This document shows, piece after piece, positions 35,413 through 45,294 of a DNA stretch of 64,000 bases. The stretch is from Prostheceraeus crozeri (taxonomy: Eukaryota; Platyhelminthes; Polycladida; Euryleptidae), in the NCBI GenBank assembly GCA_907163375.1, contig CAJQUW010011257.1, forward strand, positions 141,001 to 205,000, read 5' to 3'. The translations under genes and the position numbers were made by a program. The notes beneath the pieces were generated by a model. The model was not told where the DNA came from, did no database searches, and worked only from the letters and a program-made list of their open reading frames with translations. Position 1 is the first letter of the stretch; every line of letters starts with the position of its first letter.

Positions 35413-36440
35413 CTGTAACGGGAAAAAACAGCATTTAAATAAATGAGAGTCACTAATGGAGAAGCAGGATAAAACAAAGAATGATGTCAAATCATCAAAA
35501 TCGTTCGAGAAGATGCTTGGAAAAATTTATTGGTCAGTCAAATGTTCATGAAATTTTAAATTTTGAGTACTTGTGACAGAACAAAATAGGAAAAATTGAA
35601 AGGACAAAGGATGGAGAGAAATGTCATAATCATGGTAAACTTTTGCCATTACAGAAAATATGTCAACGGCGGTATGAGCTGCACATTTAAGCAGAGACAC
35701 TCTCCCCTATGAACAGTCAGATTCGAGGAAGATGGAAATATTCGAACTTTGAACAACTCTACAATTAGTTTCCTCATCATCAACCTGTTGTAAAATCACT
35801 AATGGAAAAATAGCATCCTCAAGTCAAAATTAAATATATTGTTGATTTGATCCTGTAATGACCAATTATCTGCAAAGGCGTCAAATCTTGCAAATCGAAT
35901 TGTTAAGAAAATACTTTTCCATAGCAGTCCGAGTACTTGCTTTTGTTTACACTGCTAATGCTAGAATGGAAAACCAGAGCTGAGAGAATCAAAAAGAACG
36001 AACCACCAAAATCATACTGAAATTCAATCGATTCTCATACCTTTCAATCGTGTCATACATCATTTGAGAGCTATCGTATCCTTTATTGTATTTGCTGAGT
36101 AGTGCTTAAAATATTAAAGTCGCTCAATTTATAAATCGCAACTTTTCAATTAGAAAGCATTTGAGCATGGCAACATTGGCACGAGGAGATCGTGCATTGT
36201 CTGTGCTTTCTTTTGATATGTTGGACGTCAAAATCTGCGAACTAGGAAAAATAGTGATTTCATGAAGATAACACAAAATCATGTGTCTTTTGGCTGAAAA
36301 TGTCATATTTTCACTTATTCATAAAAAATGTTCATATTTGAAATCTTCAGAATCCTTCCGATGTAAGGAGTATGAATATGCAAGTGTAATCAAAATAAGT
36401 TCAATAGTTCTTTTTCAAACTGCTCCAACATTTTTTCTCA
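35413..36440. other. Likely receptor intron, no feature seen
   Basis: AT-rich sequence immediately upstream of the receptor exon on the minus strand, presumably intronic. No further exon is recognised. Confidence 0.4.
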
Positions 36441-36442
36441 TA

Positions 36443-36572
36443 ACCGCTAAAGTACACAAACATGCAAAGTAAACAATGTGTAGTCACTGTGAGAGAACAA
36501 AGATATGCATTCTTTAATTGTTTTGTTTTGGACCTTCGTTCACCATACAAGATGCTTGTGTACTTTAGCGGT
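36443..36572. repeat. Small MITE-like inverted repeat, 130 bp
   Basis: ACCGCTAAAGTACACAAACA at 36443-36462 pairs with the complement ending TGTGTACTTTAGCGGT at 36572. There is a loop of about 90 bp. It resembles a short MITE with TIRs of about 20 bp. No clear target duplication. Confidence 0.6.
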
Positions 36573-37015
36573 GTTTAGCACTTTATTTTACCCTAATCGG
36601 CTCCATCTCTGCTATTTTAAATGATGTGCAACATTGAAAATATATACGAATATTTCATAATTTCATGAAATTATAGTATTTTAGGTTGTCTTTAAGAGTT
36701 CCCACAGGCGAATCAGGCAAAGTCAAAATTTTCTATCATAGCACACACTAATTGAACGAAAACTATCATAAAACAATGGGATGGACGAACGAAAGTTACA
36801 ATTGTTATACACAAATCTCGACACCGGTGAGTCACATTTTAGCTTAGTCAGCAGGAAACCAAACAGCTTTACATTTCAGGTCCTTTAATTTCCCGTATGC
36901 CCTGGTTGGCGGACCCCCGCTGTAGGACAGCGGACCCTGTGACACATATTACACGCAACGATCGAAAAGCTTCTTACATGAAAAAATTCCCAACTTTTGA
37001 AGTAAGTTCATATGT

Positions 37016-37800
37016 TTACACAGGATGTGTGGCACCACGACGTAAATCTTTAACAAAATAACTTCTCTTAACAGGAATAGTTACAATCTTTTGTGCCCTT
37101 TCAACAGCATATTGAAAATGCGAGCAAATACGTAAAATTCTAATTATTTGGCTCGTGAATACATGAATGCCCATCTTTCGGGGGATGAGGCTATCTGGAA
37201 AAGTTAACAACACCACAGGAAAAGGAAAATAGTCTACTTTGTGATATACTGACGTGTGCAAACAATTTAAAACAATATTGATTTTAGCATCTAAATCTTC
37301 AGTGGACTTATCATTATCACCACTTCTTTCGGCCTTGAGGTCATTAGGATATATTTTGGGAAGTAAATTTTCAAAATGACGACTGTTTACAACACAAATG
37401 TCATCTATATAGCGAGATGTACTTGACAACAATCTTGCAAGCCCAATAGCAGCATGCTTTAAAACTGAATGGTCTTGATGCATGCGCGATTCAATCATAT
37501 AGGCGATATTGTCTGCACAATGTGAAAATTCAGAAACCGGAATCTTGAATCTTTTTGGCAACTTTAAATATGGCTATCAACAGCCTCACATAAGTCAGAT
37601 TTTACACGTGACCAAGGCAAAATACACGGAACACTGAACTTGGCACATTTTCTCTTTAAATCACGAAGCATGAAATCTTCTACGATATTTAAATTACCAG
37701 TAATGATATGTCCGTGGGATCCAAGAGTGGCTTTAAGCAGGTTATGCGATGTTGTAAAGTGCTTTAGTAGTTGGTGCATAAATTCTTTATCGTCTACCAA
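37016..37800 (-). pseudogene. Penelope-like element reverse transcriptase remnant
   Basis: Two adjacent minus-strand frames resemble Penelope-type RT. 37800-37564 resembles the region ahead of the RT fingers (GNLNIVEDFMLRDLKRKCAK, where family members have a GDL..I....LRDL..KGPKYR pattern). 37561-37016 has motif C as RYIDDICVVNSRHFENLLP and IYPNDL. It continues with the YDK-like element YHKVDYFPF and the late-RT ISQLIRYARICS-like stretch FTSQIIRILRICSHF. The central RT segment with motifs A and B is absent between the two frames, so the copy has an internal deletion. A GIY-YIG endonuclease, present in most Penelope-like elements, is not seen downstream. The element sits upstream of the receptor exon on the same strand, probably within an intron. 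Confidence 0.75.
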
Positions 37801-39375
37801 CAGCGATTATTACTGCTGCAAAACACTATTCTGCTGCCATGAAGCGCTATAAGAAGTGTTTTTTCGAAATGCTTTGTGATGTTATTCGCAATGAAATTAA
37901 AACACTTTGATCGCCAGGAACTTATTGACTAACATATGATATTCCAGAAATCTCAAGTGTTTCATGATATTCATTCAAGATGAGTAGCCTGTATGTTCGT
38001 TGTCAAATTTCAAACTTGTCTTTGTTTCTTCAGTTGTCATTCTTACAATACGAGTATGTATAGTACAATTTATGATAAGTACATAGATCGCCCGACTTAT
38101 ATGAGTTCAATGAATGATCAGGGAGAAATCAGTGTGGAATAAATTATTCCCAAAAATTAGACCAGCAAGATTTTAATTTGTACATGCGACACAACTACTG
38201 ATTTTACGATTCTGTTACTGGTATGATTCAATATTCATAACTCACTAGGTCTCCTTATCTTCATTCTTTTGCTCGATTTCTTTATTTTATGTTGTATTTA
38301 TTTGAAGAATATAGGCCAATTCAACAGTGATGATTGTATGTAATAATGGTAGCTGACTCAAAGTCACATTATCCAGTGACAGGAATTATCAGCAAGCCTA
38401 GTTCACAATCTCCAACATCAACGCAACTCACTACTTAATGCAGTTGTACCCGGAAGCATCTTAAATGAAAGGTAAGCAGTCAGCTAAAGGCATCCTGAAA
38501 ATATATGCGGTAGCCGAGATAAACTAATGTTACACCAAATGCGCATCATAAATATACTGCTGCATGTTTAGTTGTGGAGGGGATTTTGTTGATGTCGGCG
38601 GATGTGAACTGGACCTGCAGAGGAAGCATGATAGTGAATAAATTCTACCGATCAAAATAGGAAATTTCAATCCTTTAGAATCCATTCTATTTCAGCCAGC
38701 CATCAGGAAGGATGCCACTGACTTTGTTTCATCGCATCAATGAAATGAGTAATAAGATATTCGAGGACAAAAATATCGATAATCCTTATTTGACCTAGAA
38801 AAAAAATCATTGAAATCTATTTGACCTTTTGGCTGATTAAAATGGCTTTCCTTATCACTTTATTCAAGTGAAGAAAAAATTTCATCTGCGCAAAATAAAA
38901 AGGATGTTTCATTTTTCTAAACTAGTTGCTTTCTACATAATAGGGAACATTCGCTGCTTAACAGAAGGCATTACTTTAATCGAATGCATTCCCATGAAAA
39001 TGATAGCATGTCAGTCAAAAACAAGCATTATGCCAATAACAATTTCCATTCTCTTACAGTATTCTATCTGCTCCACAATGAATCTGAGTGAACAAATCAC
39101 ATTTCGGCGGTAAGTCTTTGAAACAAATTAAAGGCAATGTAGAGATAGAGCAAATTCAGAGTGATTTCAGGCCATGCGGAGCAATCTTCTGCAAAACAGT
39201 TTCGCACCAAAAATGATAATTATCAACGTTGTCTCATCAAATTATTGCGGGACTTCAAATTGGAGGCTAATCATTTCCATTAAAATTTAAAAAATCTAAA
39301 TTATTTTGCCCTTTCAGCGGATTAAGTTCATCAAATGCATACATGTTGCCAAGCTTTTACTTAAGTATTGAATCC
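37801..39375. other. AT-rich stretch, no gene seen
   Basis: No further exon or repeat is recognised. If the receptor gene extends this way the stretch is intronic. Confidence 0.4.
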
Positions 39376-39380
39376 ATGCA

Positions 39381-39650
39381 CCTCCGCGGCACAGTGGTTA
39401 AGTGCTTGGCCTAGCGATCTTTCGTTATAGCGGTCGAGTCCCTAAAGTGGAAGTCGGATGGAAGGACATTCGGCCTAAAAGATTAAAATGCTCCAGATAA
39501 AAGCTTGACTGTGGCAGCATAGTCTAAGCCCCATTTTGGGGGAGTGGTGACGTCAAACTTTATCACTCTCCATGCTACGAAGATAAATCATTGTTGCCAG
39601 TTCGTGCCAGAAGGATTGTCGCTACTAAATGCTTTGTGTATGTAAGCTTC
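39381..39650 (+). repeat. tRNA-derived SINE
   Basis: The head resembles a tRNA gene with internal RNA polymerase III promoters: an A-box-like GGCACAGTGGTTAAGTG at 39388-39404 and a B-box-like GGTCGAGTCC at 39432-39441, at normal spacing. It is followed by an unrelated body of roughly 200 bp. The tRNA arms no longer fold cleanly, and no simple-repeat tail is obvious, so the 3' end is approximate. It is not a functional tRNA gene. Confidence 0.6.
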
Positions 39651-39767
39651 AAACAATCAAAGTGCCTGCATCATGCAAGCTTATGAAATATTTTCATAAC
39701 GCATTTTAGAATTCTTCACTTACTTTTAGAATATATACTAATAATACTTTTAGAATATGTATATATA

Positions 39768-41578
39768 CCGTGTATGCCAAAAGTCACGCAGTTTTTCATT
39801 TTGTCATCATATTGACAAAACTTGCTCAAATATCGAGACATTTATATTTATTTGATCAGATATGACCCGGGGTTTGTGAAAAGTGTAAAATTAGTTTCTT
39901 ATTCATAGAATTTTTTCTTAAAATAAGAGCTAAACACATGTATAGCTTATTATATGTATAGCTATATTAGCTTTGATCACAGCAAAATTGCTGCAGCGCG
40001 CAATTGAAACAGCATCCATCCGGGGAATCAACTTAAGTCATCCAGATCACGCGGCGATAGAAGCTCAAGATATCTATGCCATTAAGAGCAGAAGATTACG
40101 ACAAAGGTTCGGAAAAATTGCGATTGATATTGAGGAATGGTGACTCAGCAAACTGAGCGAATGTTGCACATTTGATAAAGCTATGCGTGGCTCATCAGCT
40201 GTGAACAGAACAATTGAACAGAATTTCAGAACATCGTTTTTTGAGTGTGGTTAGGTGAACATGGATTTATAGCAGAGAATCGAATGTGTCAAACTTTATT
40301 ATTCTAACAATTGTAGCGCAGCTGTGACCTTAAGGGCTTACAAAACTGCACATGGACTTAGAGCTGATCCCTTTAGTGCCACAACAATTGGTCGTCTGAT
40401 TAAAAGATTCGAAGATACTGGTCAGTCCTTGACTTGCCAAAATCTGGGCGACCCAGTCTTACTGAAGATAGAAAAGATGCAGTATGCGAGACGTTGTAGC
40501 ATTTACAGAAAGAAAACGTCTTTGGCGTGGCTTCCACAGCCCAGGTGTCTGCAGCAAGTGGTATCCCAAAACGAAGTGTGCGTCGCATCCTACGTGAAGA
40601 ATTACAGTTCTATCCATACAAGCTGCAGCTAACTCAAATGATGAGTGAAGATAATCATCTTAAACGAGTTCAATACGCACAATTCTTATTGAACCGAATT
40701 GACATTTTGGACTCCATTATGTGGACCGATGAAGCCTCCTTTTCCGTGAATGGGTATGTGCACCGAAAGAATTGTGTTATTTAGGGTGCAGAAAGACCCA
40801 AATTGACTGTTCAGTCAGCACTCCACTCTCCACAGGTGTGTGGTTGGATTGGATTTACTGCGAACACAATGCTTCCTCCTTACTTCTTCACTGGAACAGT
40901 GACAGGTGACAACTATCGCTATATATTGGAGAACCACGTTTTTCCCGAACTGCGTCGTAGACATCTGATTAATCAGGTGATATTCCAGCAAGATGGAGCG
41001 CCGTCTCATTTCTCGAAAGCGGCTAGGGATTTCTTGTCCGCTGAACTACCCGATACACGAATAATATCTCGAGGATTTCCCCAAGCATGGCCGCCTCGCT
41101 CACCAGATTTATCACCTCTGGATTATCACCTGTGGGGTACAATGAAAAGTCGACTGTTTCACAATTTTGTTCCAAACAACTTGAACCAATTGAAAGAACG
41201 AATCAAAGAAATCGCATGAGGCATCGGTCAAGATGAGCTACAGCGTGCAGTTCATCATCTTCCACATAGACTAGAATGTGTTATTGATCAAGATGGTGGA
41301 CCATTTGAACATTTGTTATGATTCCTGATTTCTTAAATTTCTTGAAATAGCAGTTAATTCCGTGATAAGAAGTTTATCAAAAATTGCATGATTTTTATGG
41401 AAACATAACTTGTTTTAAAACTCTGACTTAAAGAAAAAATTCTATGAATAAGAAACTAATTTTACACTTTTCACAAACCCCGGGTCATATCTGATCAAAT
41501 AAATATAAATGTCTCGATATTTGAGCAAGTTTTGTCAATATGATGACAAAATGAAAAACTGCGTTACATTTGACACAC

Positions 41579-41580
<2 letters not shown>
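39768..41580 (+). mobile_element. Tc1/mariner element, DD41D-like (DD42D spacing), with 155-bp TIRs
   Basis: The element starts CCGTGTATGCC and ends GGCACACAGT-like in complement (right terminus ACACACGG), flanked by TA on both sides (39766-39767 and 41581-41582). The outer 20-odd bases of the TIRs differ, but the next 130 bp (CGCAGTTTTTCATTTTG inward to GAATTTTTTCTT) are identical by my reading. It inserted at a TA microsatellite that continues to 41631. The transposase region is 40261-41321 and is broken. Element length 1813 bp. Confidence 0.9.
40261..41321 (+). pseudogene. Mariner-type transposase, multiply broken
   Basis: The ATG at 40261 begins MDL, then QRIECVKLYYSNN and a helix-turn-helix region (YKTAHGLRADPFSATTIGRL). 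The catalytic Asp codons are at 40728-40730 (WTDEASFSVNG), 40992-40994 (FQQDGAPSH) and 41121-41123 (LSPLDYHLW). There are 42 residues between the second and third, one more than in the DD41D group it otherwise resembles. Breaks: TAG at 40270-40272, a frameshift near 40445, TAG at 40497-40499, TAG at 40782-40784 in place of the Trp of CVIWG, and TGA at 41217-41219. The last frame ends PFEHLL at TGA 41319-41321. The pattern is typical of a decayed copy. Confidence 0.85.

Positions 41581-41631
<51 letters not shown>
41581..41631. repeat. (TA)n microsatellite
   Basis: An uninterrupted TA run of about 50 bp directly outside the right end of the mariner element. Confidence 0.95.
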
Positions 41632-41635
<4 letters not shown>

Positions 41636-41699
41636 AGAAAAATATTAATAACTATACTCAGCAACCGGAGAAAAATATAATGAAATTAAAATTGAAAAC

Positions 41700-41826
41700 A
41701 CGACTTTTACTTATAAGCATAAGCGCTTTATTTTCTTCAGATGCTTTATAAGTTTATAAAGCATATACTTATAAAGCATCTGAAGAAAAGAAAGCGCTTA
41801 TGCTTATATAAAAATAAAAAACAAAA
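41700..41826. repeat. Nested palindrome between two TA microsatellites
   Basis: The arm ATAAGCATAAGCGCTTTATT with CTTCAGATGC pairs with GCATCTGAAGAAAAG and AAGCGCTTATGCTTAT. Inside it a second palindrome, GCTTTATAAGTTTATAAAGC, is repeated. The DNA after it (GACCGGTTTCGATG near 41848) also looks repeat-derived. Confidence 0.7.
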
Positions 41827-42004
41827 GTCAGATCCCTGTGATGTGCGACCGGTTTCGATGTATTTTTAACATCCACTCATGCACACAGGATATCACGAAA
41901 TCATAACAACTAATGATTAAATCATCAAAAGACATGTAGAAATTACATAAGACATGTGGAGTTTAACAGAGGTTTGACAAACCGAGGTTATGTCGGAGGG
42001 TTAT

Positions 42005-42008
<4 letters not shown>

Positions 42009-42060
<52 letters not shown>
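42009..42060. repeat. (TA)n microsatellite
   Basis: A second AT dinucleotide run of about 50 bp, 380 bp after the first. Confidence 0.95.
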
Positions 42061-42062
<2 letters not shown>

Positions 42063-42308
42063 GCTGTATATACCATGTATAATACACTGGTGTATAAGCA
42101 GCTGCACACGTATATTTGAAAAGGCTAACATAACTTATATTGAAATTAATTTTACCAATAAAAGCGTTTCAATATGCTTTTATAATCACGATTAATCACA
42201 ATGCACTTAATATTCATTTTACAATTTTAACTGTAGCATCGTGAGATAACTCAATAAATATATTTTTTACAAAATCGCTTTAGGTAAAACAATAACAGAT
42301 ATATGATA

Positions 42309-42660
42309 ATAATAATAATAAGCGTATATTTTTCAAAAATGGTAATCAAAGAAATACAAAGTCATCTTTACATAAATTAATAAGATATTTGCCTACGCAG
42401 CTCGGCGTTAAGGAGAGATATAGTGAAAGGAAAGAATGTATTCTTTCTCTTTAGAGTACGACACAGGTTGACCGTATATTGGCTTCGTAGCTTCACTGGG
42501 ATCCGCGAGTGAAGACAGTGACTATTTGCTTTAGAGATCTTGGTGAAAAGCGACTTACTCAGAAGATCTCTACGGATGGCAATTTCGTTTTTACAGCAAC
42601 TGCAGGCTCTTCGATTTCCACTTCCGTCATAGATGTTGAATATCATGCGATGTGCTCTGC
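42309..42660 (-). mobile_element. LINE 3' fragment (5'-truncated)
   Basis: On the minus strand, 42646-42377 encodes a LINE-type C-terminus with HCLHSRIPVKLRSQYTVNLC, then TLKRKNTFFPFTISLLN. A 3' UTR of about 50 bp and an ATT-rich tail at 42309-42323 follow. The tail context TATACGCTTATTATT is the same as at the end of the LINE at 19537, so the two belong to related families. Only the last 100 or so codons remain. Confidence 0.65.
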
Positions 42661-42734
42661 TATCTAATTTTGAAAAAATTATGAAAAAATCTCTACCTAT
42701 CTCTACGACTTACTGTTCTGATTTGAATAAGCTT

Positions 42735-43220
42735 GCAATCATTGGAGAATAATCAACTAGCTAACAATAAATAAATAATAGTTAGAATTATGAAGATAGG
42801 TAGGTTGAGTTTATTGCAATCCCGAGGTCGTAAGCTCTGTTCCTGCCGCAGCCATGAAGTACGAATTTTCTTGCTAAATGCATATTGTCATAAATTCTAT
42901 CTAATCAACCAAATCTCCAAATATTAATGACTTTCCATGTAATCTCGACTTTCCAATATGCTACATTTTAATATTCATATTAAGAAATTTGGTTGCCGTT
43001 TCTTACGCAAGTGGCTCCATGTAATATAATCCTTCCAATATGTAAAATCCAACATGTAAATCTTGATATCAGGAAACGTTGGTTGCCACTACTTACGCAA
43101 ACGAATGTAACATCTTTGGCTTGTACTCTCGGCACGGAACTCAGCAACTTAAATTAGTTTCCTAGCTAAAGACTTATTACTTATTTACTGCTAGCTAGTT
43201 GATTATTCTCCAATGATTAC
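42735..43220. mobile_element. MITE with TIRs of about 45 bp
   Basis: AATCATTGGAGAATAATCAA at 42737-42756 pairs with TTGATTATTCTCCAATGATT ending at 43218, and the match extends about 45 bp inward with three or four differences. The 485-bp interior has no frame of note but holds an imperfect tandem duplication (42934-43010 and 43017-43100, both ending GGTTGCC...CTTACGCAA). The target duplication is unclear. Confidence 0.7.
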
Positions 43221-43714
43221 ATTAGGCCTTGCGATGACACGGTTCCTGAATAGAAAAAGAAGGATAGTGGGAGATTCAAAGGTATGCGTGACCCTCAGTT
43301 GCAATTAAGATTGCGTTTAGTGCTTCATGATGCCTCTACATTTCCTGTCATAATAGTAATATCCTCTTTGGGGACATCAAAACTTCGCAGTATATGTGGG
43401 CGAAGTCTCTAACTTTCGTAGTCGCCATTTGATTTTTGTCGTCAGCGTTTCGAGGAGAAAGGGAGGCACCTTCGTAACCATTTCAGTGAAGGTCAAAAAA
43501 TTACATAACACGAACTCTATCAAAGCTCAAGTGAAGATTGTTGATGTTAAGATGCAAATGCAACGTGGTTGAAAACACAAAGTAACCATGTTTACTGTAC
43601 AATCAAATTTTTGTCTGAAACAGGGTTGTGGAAGCAACTGAAGTTTAGTCGCTTGCGGATTGAAAGCAAATCACAAATATAGACTCCATACAAAATTATT
43701 TACAATTTTTCAGT

Positions 43715-44398
43715 TGCATTTTTCAGTGCTTACAACTACGTAACGGAATACAACATTCCCATCTGTTTCGCGTTTGTCGACTACGAGAAATCCTTTGACA
43801 ACATCGAGTTCGGACCCCTATTTACAGCACTGATGAATCACGGAGTTGAAGATGCTTACCTTGACATTCTGAAAAACCTCTAAGACGAAGCAACTGTCTC
43901 CCTACGACTTCACACGAACAGCAGAAAGCTAAACCTAGGTAGAGGTGCCAGACAAGGTGATAATATGTCCCCCCAGACTCTTCACCGCATGTCTGCAACA
44001 TGCAATAATCAATAAGATCAACTGGGGTCGGGGGCAAAGGTGTCAATATCGATAGAGAGTTTCTGTCCCACCTCATACTCGCTGACGACATAGTCCTAAT
44101 TGCCAGTTCCACAGAGGAGTTGCAAACGATGATTCGGGATATCCACGACAATAGCCAGCCAGTCGGACTAAAGATGAATATTGCCAAGACAAACATCATG
44201 TGTAACAATTCCGCACGGAAGACGGACTCCGCACAACTACAAATTTTCACTTGGACGACCAAAATCAAGATGTCGCGACGATTTGGAACGCAACATCGGA
44301 CGCACATGGAGCCGCATGGCTAAAGACAAAGTTTTGCGGACGCTGATGAGAGAGGGGTTCCTCCTAAGGGAGAGAGAAATATCCTGATGATGATGATC
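43715..44398 (+). mobile_element. RTE-clade LINE fragment
   Basis: A 5'-truncated LINE beginning inside the RT palm. It has motif A FVDYEKSFDNIE (about 43778), motif B RGARQGDNMSP (about 43945) and motif C LADDIVLIASSTEEL (about 44078), then VGLKMNIAKTNIM. The C-terminal DDLERNIGRTWSRMAKDK stretch (about 44259) and a 3' end CCTGATGATGATGAT (44383-44397) follow. The VDYEKAFD/RG.RQGD/LADDIVL set and the GAT-rich tail are typical of the RTE clade. There is a TAA near 43881, a frameshift at the C-run near 43972, further frame changes after it, and a deletion before the C-terminal stretch. The copy is dead. Confidence 0.8.
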
Positions 44399-44399
44399 A

Positions 44400-44765
44400 C
44401 AACTACGCATAAATTTTATTTTGTAATTGATGATATTCTCACCGCATTCTATTGCTTCTGCTTAACGGGATTATTGTTTCAGTGACTTTAATTTATCTAC
44501 CAGATTGAAATATTTCGAAGATTCAGGCAACTAACATTAGCTTGCATTAGCTTTAACAAATCCCAAGATGAACTTCGTTGCTCTTTTAGTACATGCATGA
44601 TCAAACGGAATTCATATTTTAGAAGCTAACGTTGCCATTAAATGATCAATAACGTCACTATTTCACCTGAGAAGTGTATCTACATGCATAGTGGCATACA
44701 TAATCAGCCTCTGAGTGACATTGCTACGCAATGTTAGTAGTAAGCAAAACTCCACTTCTGGACCG
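44400..44765. other. AT-rich stretch, no gene seen
   Basis: Unique-looking DNA between the RTE fragment and the outer edge of the satellite region. Confidence 0.5.
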
Positions 44766-44784
44766 CGCAAGATGGCCGCCATCG

Positions 44785-44935
44785 CTGACGTCCCCCCCTC
44801 CCCCTCCCCTCCCCCCCTCTGGAACGACAGAGGTTGTGGTCTGTCGTGGTGTGCCGGCCAGGTTGGTTCACGTTCACAACATGTTCGCTGACTCCCCCCC
44901 CTCCCCCCCCCCTCGAAAACGACAGAGTGTGAGAC
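44785..44935. repeat. Degenerate satellite edge with long C tracts
   Basis: Two C-rich tracts (44791-44818 and 44893-44912) are each preceded by GCTGAC and followed by CTCTGG/CTCG and ACGACAG. This is the junction motif of the satellite to the right, in a diverged and expanded form. Confidence 0.65.
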
Positions 44936-44958
44936 TCGGATGTGTTGGTCTCGTATGG

Positions 44959-45030
44959 GTTGACGTGGCCGACCGCCTAGGTTGACGTGGGCGACCGTCT
45001 AGGTTGACGTGGGCGACCGTCTAGGTTGGC
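44959..45030 (+). repeat. 22-bp minisatellite, about 3.3 copies
   Basis: The unit GTTGACGTGGGCGACCGTCT (plus AG) occurs at 44959-44980 with two differences, at 44981-45002 and 45003-45024, and then partially. It lies exactly at the left boundary of the recognisable satellite modules. Confidence 0.85.
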
Positions 45031-45294
45031 GTGGTGGAATGGTGAAACGGACTTTAGATTCGTGATCAGCGTAAAATTCCCCATCGGTATGGTGAATTTG
45101 AAGTCAATCGGCGAGAAAAAATGTTTCTTCAAAATTTTGGCAGAGTTAAAATTTGGCACGTTTTGGTGTGTAGCGCCCAAACGAAGCATCGGATGAGAAA
45201 ACGAAGGCCAGATTCGGATTCAGCGTGAAATTCTGCATCGGTATGGTGAATTTGAACGCCATCGGAGAGAAAAATTTTCGCTGACTCCCCCCCC
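45030..45294 (+). repeat. Diverged edge modules of the satellite
   Basis: Two modules related to the internal A and B modules but clearly more diverged (45030-45115 and 45116-45290). They contain recognisable GTGAATTTGAA, AATCGGCGAGAAAAAATG, CCCAAACGAAGCATCGGATG and GGCCAGATTCGGATTCAGCG blocks. Edge divergence is expected where unequal exchange no longer homogenises copies. Confidence 0.8.

Noticed and set aside
38868-39113. Possible M2-M3 exon of the receptor on the minus strand
   Set aside because: A vague resemblance in spacing only. There is an in-frame stop, and no conserved Cys-loop channel residues could be placed.
39381-39455. Functional tRNA gene
   Set aside because: Box-like elements are present, but the acceptor and anticodon stems do not pair well and a SINE body follows.
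43822-44307. 161-codon minus-strand frame over the RTE fragment
   Set aside because: A shadow of the plus-strand RT; the RT motifs are clear on the plus strand.
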